From positions 1 through 64,000 of the forward strand of contig JAGBBE010000101.1 in assembly GCA_017938645.1 (NCBI GenBank): DNA of 64,000 nucleotides, given 5' to 3'. Positions 16,359 to 24,840 of this stretch are shown piece after piece. The stretch's first letter is position 1; the number at the start of each line of letters is the position of its first letter. The DNA is from Clostridia bacterium. Lineage in GTDB: Bacteria > Bacillota_A > Clostridia > Christensenellales > Aristaeellaceae. Below the pieces are notes generated by a model. It had not been told where the DNA came from, did not search any database, and worked only from the letters and a program-made list of their open reading frames with translations. A program made the translations under genes and the position numbers.

Positions 16359-17705
16359 TCAGGCTTCTTCATCGTTTGAAAGCATCTTCTGTGCTTCGTT
16401 GGTTTCAAGTGCTTCCACATTTCTGAGACGTTTTTCGATATTTCTTGTTTTGACAAAGGCGGTATCGATGCTGTCAGTCGCCTGCTGAAGCTTTTCCTGT
16501 GTCTTGTGAAGCAGTGCGGCAAATCCGGCAAAATCGCTTTTAACCGCTCCGAGCAGCTTCCAGACCTCTGCGGATCGTTTTTCAATCGCCAGCGTCCGGA
16601 ATCCCATCTGCAGACTGTTGAGGAGAGCAAAGAGGGTACTTGGGCCTGCAATCAGAATCCGCTGCTCGCGCTGAATGGACTCAACTGCATCGGAGTGACG
16701 CATGACTTCTGCATACAATCCTTCCAACGGCAGGAACATAACGGCAAAATCCGTGGTATAAGGAGGTGCGATGTATTTGCCAATGCGCTTTGCCTCCGTG
16801 CGTACTGCAGCCAGAAGCGCTTTTTGAGCATATTCCACAGCTTCCTGATTGCCTTCTTCCGCAGCCTCGGCCAGCCGTGCATAATCCTCCTGCGGAAATT
16901 TGCTGTCAATTGCCAGATAGACAGGAACCCCGTCCTCTCGTCCGGGCAGGCAGACGGCGTATTCGACTCGCTCGCTGGAATGCGGAACAACAGCCACATT
17001 GCGTTTGTACTGGTTTTCTGTAAGTACCTGCTCAAGAAGCGCGCCGAGCTGGATTTCACCCCATACGCCGCGCGTTTTCACATTGCTGAGCATTCTTTTG
17101 AGATCGCCTACGCCGCTGGCAAGGCTGTGTACTTCTCCAAGCGATTTGTATACCTGCTCCAGACGTTCGCTGACCTGAGAAAAACTGCTGCTTAATCGCT
17201 TTTCAAGCGTTTCGTTCAGCTTTTCATCCACGGTCGAACGGATTTCAGACAGCTTTTTTGCGTTTTCATCACGCAGATTCCGGAGATTTTCATCTGTCGT
17301 GCGGCGCAGGTTTTCCATGCGAACTTCCATCTGACGAAGATTTTCGGCAACCATCTGCTGCAGGTTTTGCTGACGCTGATCAAAAGCCTGAGCATTGTCG
17401 TAGCTCTGTCTGATGACAGCGTTCATATGATCGTTTTGCGTCCGGCTCAGATTGCTGAACGTGTTCACAAGGCTTTCATTCAGCTGGTGCAGGCTGCGCA
17501 GATACTCTTCACGCTGGATCGCTGCTTGCTGGTACTGCGCCTCTTCGAGAAGCTGCAGGCTTTCGCTGAGGTGTTTTTCGACCCGCTGAATAGCCATTAC
17601 ATTCTTTCTTCGATGGGAAGCAAGCACAAAGAGCACAACGATCAGCATTACAAAGCACAGGGCCAGAAGCGCTGCTGAAATAAGCAGAATGCTGCTTTGA
17701 TTCAT
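16359..17705 (-). CDS. rmuC: DNA recombination protein RmuC homologue
   Basis: RmuC limits inversions and rearrangements at repeats and is thought to be a nuclease-like protein. This 448-residue protein has an N-terminal membrane anchor (about residues 4-30), a long coiled coil (about 45-190, rich in Gln, Arg and Glu), and a conserved RmuC domain with VWGEIQLGALLEQVL, VYLAIDSKFPQEDY and FLPLEGLYAE. An AGGAGG site stands 8 bases before the chosen ATG; the frame is open 57 codons further upstream, but that part is non-coding in look and overlaps the recR terminator. It lies downstream of recR in the same direction, with a terminator between. Confidence 0.9.
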   Translation of the reverse strand: MNQSSILLISAALLALCFVMLIVVLFVLASHRRKNVMAIQRVEKHLSESLQLLEEAQYQQAAIQREEYLRSLHQLNESLVNTFSNLSRTQNDHMNAVIRQSYDNAQAFDQRQQNLQQMVAENLRQMEVRMENLRRTTDENLRNLRDENAKKLSEIRSTVDEKLNETLEKRLSSSFSQVSERLEQVYKSLGEVHSLASGVGDLKRMLSNVKTRGVWGEIQLGALLEQVLTENQYKRNVAVVPHSSERVEYAVCLPGREDGVPVYLAIDSKFPQEDYARLAEAAEEGNQEAVEYAQKALLAAVRTEAKRIGKYIAPPYTTDFAVMFLPLEGLYAEVMRHSDAVESIQREQRILIAGPSTLFALLNSLQMGFRTLAIEKRSAEVWKLLGAVKSDFAGFAALLHKTQEKLQQATDSIDTAFVKTRNIEKRLRNVEALETNEAQKMLSNDEEA

Positions 17706-17728
17706 CTGAAAGCCTCCTTTCGTACAAG

Positions 17729-17758
17729 AAAGACCGTCACATTCAAGCGACGGTCTTT
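17729..17758 (-). terminator. Terminator after recR
   Basis: A 10-base perfect stem (AAAGACCGTC / GACGGTCTTT) with a 10-base loop. The run of T is clearer on the plus strand, but the position 30 bases after the recR stop codon suggests it ends the ybaB-recR transcript. Confidence 0.65.
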
Positions 17759-17787
17759 TTTCATAAGATGCACCGGTACAGGCGTTA

Positions 17788-18387
17788 TTACATTTCGCGC
17801 CGACCTTCCATCGCTTTGGAAAGCGTGATTTCGTCTGCGTATTCAAGATCGCTGCCAACAGGCACGCCATGTGCAATTCGGGTAACGAGCAGTCCCATGG
17901 GCTTCACAAGGCGCGCGATATAAGCTGCGGTTGCTTCGCCTTCGATATCGGGATTTGTCGCCAGAATGATCTCCTTCACACTGTCGTCCTGCAGCCGGGT
18001 GAGAAGTTCCTTAATACGGATATCCTCAGGGCCGATACCGTCCATGGGAGAAAGCGTACCGTGCAGCACGTGATAGGTACCCCGGAAATCTCGCATACGC
18101 TCAATGGCGGCTACATCACGCGGATCACGAACCACGCAGATCTGTCCATTGCGCCTTCTGTCGTCTGCGCAGATATCACACAGCGAATCGGTAGCGTAGT
18201 TACCGCATACTTCGCAGTAGCGGATTGCTTTGCGGCCCTGATATACAGCCGAAGCCAGTTCGCGAACATCTTCAAGCGGCATGCCGATAATATGATAGGC
18301 TAGCCTCTGTGCGCTTTTCTGACCGATTCCGGGAAGCCGGGAAAGCTGAGCTACCATCTTTGCGATGGGTTCGAGCTGCTGAGCCAT
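17788..18387 (-). CDS. recR: Recombination mediator RecR
   Basis: RecR works with RecO (and RecF) to load RecA on single-stranded gaps. The 199-residue protein is the usual length. It shows the N-terminal helix-hairpin-helix ([16 protein letters not shown]), the four-cysteine zinc finger ([16 protein letters not shown]), a Toprim domain with the [13 protein letters not shown]alker-B-like segment, and a C-terminal hook. It starts 3 bases after the ybaB stop codon, with a GGGAGG site inside the end of ybaB, so the two are translationally linked. dnaX, the usual gene before ybaB, is not adjacent. Confidence 0.97.
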   Translation of the reverse strand: MAQQLEPIAKMVAQLSRLPGIGQKSAQRLAYHIIGMPLEDVRELASAVYQGRKAIRYCEVCGNYATDSLCDICADDRRRNGQICVVRDPRDVAAIERMRDFRGTYHVLHGTLSPMDGIGPEDIRIKELLTRLQDDSVKEIILATNPDIEGEATAAYIARLVKPMGLLVTRIAHGVPVGSDLEYADEITLSKAMEGRREM

Positions 18388-18390
18388 GGC

Positions 18391-18732
18391 TTAGAACATG
18401 CCTCCCATGCCCGGGGCGAGCTTGGACATTTCGTTGTTGCGGGTTTCTTCGGCAACGCGCAGCGCTTCGTTGACAGCAGCCAGGATCATATCCTGCAGCA
18501 TCTCGATGTCGTCGGGATCAACGCACTCGGGCTTGATTTCCAGAGACTTCAGTTCGCGCTTGCCGCTTACGGTAACGGTGACCATTCCGCCGCCAGCCTG
18601 AGCGCTGTACTCGCGCTCGTCAAGCTCTTCCTGAGCCTTGGTCATCTGTTCCTGCAGTTTCTGGGCCTGACGCATCAGCTGCTGCATGTTTGCGCCTCCG
18701 CCAAAGCCGTTAAAATGATTGCCTCTTGCCAT
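18391..18732 (-). CDS. ybaB: YbaB/EbfC nucleoid-associated protein
   Basis: A small dimeric DNA-binding protein found before recR in most bacteria. The 113 residues include a Gly/Asn-rich start, an amphipathic helix (MQQLMRQAQKLQEQMTKAQEEL), the conserved beta segment with VTVSGKRELKSLEI, and a C-terminal helix. A GGAGAGG site precedes the ATG. A sigma-A type promoter lies about 80 bases upstream, so ybaB-recR form a short operon separate from feoAB. Confidence 0.95.
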   Translation of the reverse strand: MARGNHFNGFGGGANMQQLMRQAQKLQEQMTKAQEELDEREYSAQAGGGMVTVTVSGKRELKSLEIKPECVDPDDIEMLQDMILAAVNEALRVAEETRNNEMSKLAPGMGGMF

Positions 18733-18810
18733 GAGAAAACCATCCTCTCCAAAAAATGTATTCTATTGCCTTTTTCGCGGAAAAAGCATAAAGATTCGTA
18801 CCAAGAATAT

Positions 18811-18839
18811 ATCATACCTTGTTTTTGCAAAAAAAGCAA
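18811..18839 (-). promoter_or_regulatory. Promoter of ybaB-recR
   Basis: On the minus strand TTGCTT and TATGAT are 17 bases apart. The transcript leader contains a 7-base hairpin (CTTTTTC / GAAAAAG) just before the ribosome binding site region. Confidence 0.6.
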
Positions 18840-18851
18840 TCCTAAAGCCAT

Positions 18852-20888
18852 TCAGAACAGCATCCGACTGATAAAGGAAACAATAAGACAAAGCGTGCAA
18901 CCTGTAAGCATCGGGAGAAGTATGGCTCCTGCAGTCCAGCGCAGGCTACGTGTTTCTTTGTAAATGGTAATCGTTGTTGTGGAACACGGCCAATGAAACA
19001 GAGTAAACAGCGTAACACAGACAGCGGTTGTCAGCGTCCATCCATTCGTTTCAAGGAGTGCCCGAAACGCCTCGAGGCCCTGTAGTTCCATCAGCTGTCC
19101 CTGATCAAGATAGATCATCATCATAAGCGGAAGTACGATCTCGTTGGCTGGGAATCCAAGGATGAAAGCAAGGAGAATTACGCCATCCATTCCAAGCAGC
19201 CTTCCTACTGGTTCAAGCCATCCGGCAGCATGACGGATGAGAGAAAGATCATTGATATGGACATTTGCAGCAATCCAGACCACCATTCCGGCGGGAGCCG
19301 CAACTACAATTGCACGGCCAAGCACAAAAAGTATTCGATCGAGCGCAGAACGGATCAGAACCTGTGCGAATCTTGGTTTGCGAAGAGGCGGAAGTTCCAG
19401 TGTAAATGCCGACGGTACGCCTTTCAATACTGTACGGGACAGTAACCACGAACAGGCAAATGTAACGGCAACGCTCAAAGCAATCAGCAGCGACATCCAT
19501 AAAGCTCCGAGAGCAGATGCGTTGTTCCAGCACAGAAACATGGTTATCAGTGCCATCAGTGTTGGAAACCGTCCGTTGCAAGGCATCAGGGAATTGGTCA
19601 GAATAGCAATCAGCCGCTCCCGAGGGCTTTGAATAATTCTGCATCCTGTTACGCCTACCGCATTGCACCCCAATCCCATACACATGCACAGCGCTTGTTT
19701 TCCGCAGGCGTTGCAGCGCTGAAAACACTTATCAAGGTTAAAGGCAATACGCGGCAGCAGACCAAAATCTTCAAGAAGAGTAAACAGCGGAAAGAAAATG
19801 GCCATGGGAGGAAGCATGACGGCTACGATCCAGCTGGTAACGCGATACACGCCATTGACGAGCATTTCGCAAAGGAATTGAGGACAGTTGATCCGATACA
19901 AAAATTTTGCAAGAGCCGGTTCAAGTGATGTCAGAAAGCGGCTCAGAAACGCTGACGGGATGTTTGCACCGGTCATCGTGATATACAGAACCAACGCAAG
20001 AAGCAGAAACATCAATGGTATTCCAAAACGTTTGTCGGCAAGAAGCCTGTCGATTTTGATCTGTCGTTCTTCTGCTTTTGAAGTAGAAATCCTGCTGATT
20101 ACCTGTGAACAGAGTTTTTCCGAATGCTCATAACTTTGGCGAATCAGCAATTGAATCAGGCTCTCGCAGGATAAGCCTGCATGCAGCAATCTGGATTTTG
20201 CACGTGTGAATTTATCGCTGATGTTTTGTCCGCATATATCGCTGAGTTTATCAATATAGTCATTGCTGCCTGCAAGTGCTCGTAGAATTGCGAAACGTTT
20301 GTTCAACGCTTTCGGAATATGACCAGAAAGCATAGCGATCTCTTTTTCAATAAGATCAGAATATGAGAAGGTGAAACACTTCTCGTCTTTCTGCCTGATG
20401 AGCAGATCATTTGTTCGTCTGATCAGTTCATCAAGTCCCTCCTTTTTACTGGCCGTTACACCGACAACCGGACAACTTATGAGACGCTCCAGTTTTATCA
20501 GGTCAATAGAAAGTCCATGTTTCTTTGCTTCGTCAAGCATATTCACGCACAGGATGGTTTTGGGACAGGCCTGCGCAATCTGCAGCGCAAGATTCAGATT
20601 ACGCTCCATACACACAGCATCACAGACCACAATGACAGCGTCGGGCGGCTGAAAGGTCAGATAATCGCTCGCGACCACTTCCTCTGGTGATCCGCTGAAC
20701 AGGGAATAGGCTCCAGGGAGATCAATCAGTTCCCATTCCATAGAAGCCGATTTTACAATTCCGGATGAGCTTTCCACAGTTTTGCCCGCCCAGTTGCCCG
20801 TGTGCTGCCTCAGACCTGTCAGTGCGTTAAACACTGTGCTTTTACCCACGTTGGGATTTCCGCAAAGAGCTACGCGATAACGGCTCAT
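18852..20888 (-). CDS. feoB: Ferrous iron transporter FeoB
   Basis: FeoB is a membrane Fe(II) transporter with a GTPase head. The 678-residue protein has the G1 motif GNPNVGKST (10-18), the G3 DLPGAYS segment, G4 NMLDE, a helical GDI-like region (about 170-265), then roughly eight membrane spans in two Gate domains around a central FeoB core. It lacks a FeoC partner in this window. The ATG overlaps the feoA stop codon (TAATG), so the two are translationally coupled. No recognisable Fur or DtxR box was found upstream of feoA. Confidence 0.95.
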   Translation of the reverse strand: MSRYRVALCGNPNVGKSTVFNALTGLRQHTGNWAGKTVESSSGIVKSASMEWELIDLPGAYSLFSGSPEEVVASDYLTFQPPDAVIVVCDAVCMERNLNLALQIAQACPKTILCVNMLDEAKKHGLSIDLIKLERLISCPVVGVTASKKEGLDELIRRTNDLLIRQKDEKCFTFSYSDLIEKEIAMLSGHIPKALNKRFAILRALAGSNDYIDKLSDICGQNISDKFTRAKSRLLHAGLSCESLIQLLIRQSYEHSEKLCSQVISRISTSKAEERQIKIDRLLADKRFGIPLMFLLLALVLYITMTGANIPSAFLSRFLTSLEPALAKFLYRINCPQFLCEMLVNGVYRVTSWIVAVMLPPMAIFFPLFTLLEDFGLLPRIAFNLDKCFQRCNACGKQALCMCMGLGCNAVGVTGCRIIQSPRERLIAILTNSLMPCNGRFPTLMALITMFLCWNNASALGALWMSLLIALSVAVTFACSWLLSRTVLKGVPSAFTLELPPLRKPRFAQVLIRSALDRILFVLGRAIVVAAPAGMVVWIAANVHINDLSLIRHAAGWLEPVGRLLGMDGVILLAFILGFPANEIVLPLMMMIYLDQGQLMELQGLEAFRALLETNGWTLTTAVCVTLFTLFHWPCSTTTITIYKETRSLRWTAGAILLPMLTGCTLCLIVSFISRMLF

Positions 20889-21133
20889 TATGGCTCCTCC
20901 GCTTCTTTACAAAGGATCGTGTCAGCGTCTTTTTTGCGAAGCGCAATGACGGTATCCTTGATACGGTAGGCACGTGGATCGCCAAAAGAAGCAGAAAACA
21001 GACATTTTATACGTGCGTTTTCAATAAATCCAAGATCCTGAAGCCGTTCACACAATGCTGCGTCTCCTTTCAAATCACAGATAACAGCGCTCTCTTCGCA
21101 CGAAAGCGAGGCCAGAGAAAACACGGACTGCAT
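20888..21133 (-). CDS. feoA: Ferrous iron transport protein FeoA
   Basis: An 81-residue SH3-like cytoplasmic protein needed for FeoB activity. It shows the family's LQDLGFIENARIKCL turn and the C-terminal YRIKDTVIALRKKDA strand. It starts with ATG after a GGGTGG-type site and is directly coupled to feoB by a 1-base overlap. The leader upstream contains a GC-rich hairpin of unknown role. Confidence 0.9.
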   Translation of the reverse strand: MQSVFSLASLSCEESAVICDLKGDAALCERLQDLGFIENARIKCLFSASFGDPRAYRIKDTVIALRKKDADTILCKEAEEP

Positions 21134-21162
21134 ATGGATACACCACCCTCACTCAGGTTGAC

Positions 21163-21178
21163 GGGCGTTTGGACGCCC
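21163..21178. other. Small GC hairpin in the feoA leader
   Basis: GGGCGT and ACGCCC pair around a 4-base loop in the divergent region between feoA and the SpoIID-SH3 gene, roughly 30 bases before the feoA start. No T run follows on either strand, so it is not a standard terminator. The rest of this 207-base intergenic region holds only a weak feoA promoter candidate (TTGCAA with TATATG 16 bases on, minus strand). Confidence 0.45.
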
Positions 21179-21340
21179 TGTGATCACGTTATGATGGGTA
21201 AATTCTTATGTGCTAAAGACATTTGTTGCGCATTTTCAGGCATCGTGATACCATATATTTGATCAGATTTGATTTGCAAGAATGAGATCAGAATTATCGT
21301 TTGTATTTGTGTGCATATCAGTTCAGTGAGGAGGAAACCC

Positions 21341-23131
21341 ATGCTGGTATCTCGTCGCAAGCATTTGAGAAAATACAAGGTTCTTTTGCTTTCAATGATT
21401 TTGATTTCCGTTGTGTGTGCGCCTCTTTTCGGCAGCGCAGATGAAGCAATACCGTCAGCCGGCTCCAGAAATCCGATGATTCGAGTCTGGATGACGCGGA
21501 TGAATCTGACGGACAGGATTGATATTTCGCTGACTTCTCCGTATCTACTGCAAAGCGGTCGAGACAGCCATATGTATATGGAAGAAGGCAGTCAGATTAC
21601 CTTTCTGTTGAGAAATGACACCATTTATCTGCATTATCGGGGCCTCGTGCAGGATGTAGGTGCCTCTGCTTCATTGCTTCGTGCAGGCGTCGGCGAAAAC
21701 GGTGAAAGTGGTTTTTATCGCACCAATTTCCCCGAAAAGTATTTGGGAGACCTGCTGATTGATATCGATAATGGATGCCTCAGACCGGTTTTGAATATCC
21801 ACGTGGAGGATTATCTGCTCGGCGTCGTGCCTTACGAGATGAGCGAAGCCTTTCCGGTGGAAGCGCTGAAAGCACAGGCGGTGGCTGCCCGTACGTATGC
21901 GCTGCGCAAACAGAACCCAGACCGGTTTTATGACGTGGTTGACACCACCAATGATCAGGTTTTCAAAGGCTATCTTCCTGGCAATGCGCGATGTGAGCAG
22001 GCTGTCCGTGAAACCCGCGGCGTATGCGGCTTTTTCAAGGGCAATCTGGCGCAGTGTTATTACTCGGCGAGCAACGGCGGACAGATGGAACTTGTTGAAT
22101 CTGTCTGGGAGACGGATGGAGATTTCAGCTATTACACATTCGGCGAAGACCCGTACGATGTGGCCAATCCCGAGAGCACTGTACGTTCCTTTGAAATCAT
22201 GAAAACCTACAAAAAAGATGCTCCCTACGAGCTTCGTCAGCTGCTTGCCGAACATCTGACGGACCGGATTTCTGATGTGACTGCTGATCACGTACGTGTT
22301 GATCGTGTGAACGAAGTGAGTCTTGGAGATCCTGTGCACAAGGGAAGCAAACTTATGACTACGCTTCTGATCAATACAGACGTAAGCATTCGGGAAAAGC
22401 AGGCGATGATCCGCCTTGTAGACTCTGATACAGAAGAAGTAAGTCTGTTTCTGGTTGATAACACACCCGAGAAAACGGCTGTACCAGCACAGACTGCAGA
22501 ACCTATGGATCAGCCGGAACAATCCTTTGGCCCCTATCGTACGCTTGAGGATCCCATTGTACTTAAGATTTCCATTTTTCCCGATGCAGAATATACATTG
22601 GGCATGGATATCAGCGGCAATTATGACAACGAGATTTGGAGCGTTGTTGAAAAGAACGATCGATACATTCTTGAAGCCAGACGATATGGTCATGGCGTTG
22701 GCATGAGTCAGCGCGGCGCACAACAGATGGCGGCGGAACATCACAAGACATATCGTGATATTCTGGGGTTTTATTATCCGGGTCTTACACTGAAACAGTT
22801 TGAAAATCAGGATGTGAATTTCGCAGAAGTGGATGAGGTGCTGCTCGAAACTGCGGGACCAGCAGCAACTCCGACGCCAAGACCCACTGCGATGCCTGTA
22901 ACGCTAAAAGCAGAGAATGGCCAGTGGTTTGCCGCCGTGACTGAAATCGCAGATGACAGTTCCCTGAACTTGCGTGCAGAACCGAACCTGAGTTCTGAAA
23001 TCAGAATGAGACTGTATAAAAATCAGCGGCTTCTTGTTCTCGAACGCTGCCCGCAGGAAGGCTGGGTAAGAGTTCGGACCGATACGGCAGAAGGTTATGT
23101 AATGGAGAAATATCTGACCAGAGAACCGTAG
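21341..23131 (+). CDS. Secreted SpoIID/LytB-domain protein with C-terminal SH3 domain
   Basis: A probable extracellular glycan-strand lytic enzyme or amidase enhancer. The 596 residues comprise a basic N-terminus and signal peptide or anchor (about 12-32), the SpoIID/LytB domain (about 80-490, with AVAARTYALRKQ, SASNGGQMELVESVW and a C-terminal GHGVGMSQRGAQQMA), a Pro/Thr linker (TPTPRPT, about 508-518), and a bacterial SH3 domain (about 535-592, with LNLRAEPNLSSEIRM). The SH3 domain probably holds it to the cell wall. It is longer than SpoIID and has its own terminator, so it is probably a vegetative or late-sporulation paralogue. A GAGGAGG site 7 bases upstream fixes the start. Confidence 0.88.
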   Translation: MLVSRRKHLRKYKVLLLSMILISVVCAPLFGSADEAIPSAGSRNPMIRVWMTRMNLTDRIDISLTSPYLLQSGRDSHMYMEEGSQITFLLRNDTIYLHYRGLVQDVGASASLLRAGVGENGESGFYRTNFPEKYLGDLLIDIDNGCLRPVLNIHVEDYLLGVVPYEMSEAFPVEALKAQAVAARTYALRKQNPDRFYDVVDTTNDQVFKGYLPGNARCEQAVRETRGVCGFFKGNLAQCYYSASNGGQMELVESVWETDGDFSYYTFGEDPYDVANPESTVRSFEIMKTYKKDAPYELRQLLAEHLTDRISDVTADHVRVDRVNEVSLGDPVHKGSKLMTTLLINTDVSIREKQAMIRLVDSDTEEVSLFLVDNTPEKTAVPAQTAEPMDQPEQSFGPYRTLEDPIVLKISIFPDAEYTLGMDISGNYDNEIWSVVEKNDRYILEARRYGHGVGMSQRGAQQMAAEHHKTYRDILGFYYPGLTLKQFENQDVNFAEVDEVLLETAGPAATPTPRPTAMPVTLKAENGQWFAAVTEIADDSSLNLRAEPNLSSEIRMRLYKNQRLLVLERCPQEGWVRVRTDTAEGYVMEKYLTREP

Positions 23132-23137
23132 CATTTC

Positions 23138-23167
23138 AAACGGGTTTTCCTTAAGGAAAACCCGTTT
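23138..23167 (+). terminator. Terminator after the SpoIID-SH3 gene
   Basis: A perfect 13-base stem (AAACGGGTTTTCC / GGAAAACCCGTTT) with a TTAA loop and a following T run. The remaining 170 bases to rbgA are A/T-rich, and I see no clear promoter boxes there. Confidence 0.9.
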
Positions 23168-23336
23168 TTTCATATAATTCGTAAAAGTGTTTTGAAATAA
23201 GGGTTTTCATTGCTTTTTCACGTATTTTTTACACGTTCTCAGCAAGTTATCCCCTTGCGCTTTTTTACAAACAATGTTTTAATAGGATGTGCTTGCTGCA
23301 TGCAGGCATTTTGACCCATGGAAGGGGACGATATTT

Positions 23337-24218
23337 TTGAATATTCAGTGGTATCCTGGACATATGGCCAAAGCCAAACGTCTGTTAAGTGCCCAGTTGG
23401 TAAAGGTAGATCTTGTTGTGGAACTGTGTGACGCGCGTCTTCCGCTTTCCAGCCGTAATCCTGCGCTGGACGAGCTGATTCGTCATAAGCGTCGCGTTCT
23501 GCTGCTTTGCAAGGCCGACCTGGCGGAAAACGCCAAGACACAGCAGTGGCTGCAGTATTTCAAGCAGCAGGGCATTGAAGCCATGGCGTACGACAAGAGC
23601 GCTCAGAAAACCAAGCAGGCCCGTCAGTTGATCGAGCTGGCTGCAAAGGACGTGCTTGAACGCAACGAACGGCGCGGCATTCAGAAAACGCTGCGTGCCA
23701 TGGTGGTTGGCGTGCCTAACGTCGGCAAGAGCACATTTATCAACCGTCTGTACGGCAAAACCGTTGCCCAGACCGGAGACCGTCCCGGCGTAACCAAGAG
23801 CAATCAGTGGGTGAAGGTTTCTCCGTATCTGGAGGTGCTGGATACGCCCGGTATGCTTTGGCCCAAGCTTAACGATCAGCGTGCGGCAACGCGTCTTGCC
23901 TATATCGGTACCATCAAAGATGCTGTATATGATCAGTACGAGCTTTGCGTCAATCTGCTTAAGGATCTGCTGGAGGTTATGCCTCAGCGGACGATGGAAC
24001 GCTACAAAATCAAGAATCCTGAAGCAGAAAACTATGCGCTTCTGGATGAGGTCTGCAAGGGCCGCGGTTTTCTGATGCGCGGCGGCGAGTTTGACTACGA
24101 CCGCGCCTGCTCTGTGGTCCTGGATGAATTCCGAGAGGGCAAGGTGGGCAAGATCACCCTTGAACAGGCACCCAGACTGATCCGGGAGGAAAGCAGCAAT
24201 GGCGACGAAACCGTCTGA
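23337..24218 (+). CDS. rbgA: Ribosome biogenesis GTPase RbgA (YlqF)
   Basis: RbgA is a circularly permuted GTPase needed for late assembly of the 50S subunit. The 293-residue protein shows the permuted order: G4-like KADL first (about 60-63), then G1 GVPNVGKSTF (about 121-130), and G3 DTPGM. The opening NIQWYPGHMAKAK matches RbgA exactly in kind (IQWFPGHMAKA). The start is TTG, chosen because it gives the family's normal N-terminus and has a GGAAGGGG site 9 bases before it; no ATG fits. It overlaps rnhB by 20 bases, as the pair rbgA-rnhB does in B. subtilis. Confidence 0.95.
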   Translation: MNIQWYPGHMAKAKRLLSAQLVKVDLVVELCDARLPLSSRNPALDELIRHKRRVLLLCKADLAENAKTQQWLQYFKQQGIEAMAYDKSAQKTKQARQLIELAAKDVLERNERRGIQKTLRAMVVGVPNVGKSTFINRLYGKTVAQTGDRPGVTKSNQWVKVSPYLEVLDTPGMLWPKLNDQRAATRLAYIGTIKDAVYDQYELCVNLLKDLLEVMPQRTMERYKIKNPEAENYALLDEVCKGRGFLMRGGEFDYDRACSVVLDEFREGKVGKITLEQAPRLIREESSNGDETV

Positions 24219-24828
24219 AAAACGCCTTGCGCATTTCCGTGAGATGGTTGCATTCGACCAATCTCTTCTCGGCTTTGGCACCTCGCTTGCCGGCATGGAC
24301 GAGGTCGGGCGCGGTCCTTTGTTCGGCAGTGTGGTTACTGCGTGTGTGATTATGCCCTCAGAACCTCTTTACGAGTGGATTGACGACAGCAAAAAACTCA
24401 GCGCCAAACGCCGTGAGGAAATGTACGACTGTATCATGGAATCAGCGCTGTACGTTGGAATTGGCGAGGCGTCAGCTGCTGAAATCGACAGTATGAACAT
24501 CCTTAATGCAACCCGCCTTGCTATGGAGCGCGCGGCCGAAAAAGCTCCTGCCACGTTGTGCGTGGTGGACGCCGTGAGGCAGCTGTATCTGCCTTTCCCG
24601 ATTATGCCCATTATCAAGGGAGATTCCACCAGTTACAACGTAGCGGCAGCCAGCATTGTTGCCAAGGTGACGCGTGACCGTCAGATGGCCGAGTATGCGA
24701 AGATTTATCCGCAGTATGGGCTCGACCGCAACATGGGTTACGGCACGGCGGAACACATTGCCGCGCTCAGGCAGTACGGCGCTACGCCGGAACATCGAAA
24801 AACTTTTATCGGTAAGTTCATTGAGTAA
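24199..24828 (+). CDS. rnhB: Ribonuclease HII
   Basis: Cuts RNA in RNA-DNA hybrids and single ribonucleotides in DNA. The 209-residue protein has the family's MDEVGRGPLFG motif (catalytic D34 and E35), VVDAV later on with the third Asp, and SIVAKVTRDR followed by the last acidic site. It starts inside the end of rbgA with a GGGAGG site. It is followed after 12 bases by the double glycosyltransferase gene. Confidence 0.95.
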   Translation: MATKPSEKRLAHFREMVAFDQSLLGFGTSLAGMDEVGRGPLFGSVVTACVIMPSEPLYEWIDDSKKLSAKRREEMYDCIMESALYVGIGEASAAEIDSMNILNATRLAMERAAEKAPATLCVVDAVRQLYLPFPIMPIIKGDSTSYNVAAASIVAKVTRDRQMAEYAKIYPQYGLDRNMGYGTAEHIAALRQYGATPEHRKTFIGKFIE

Positions 24829-24840
24829 GGAAGTGGCCGA

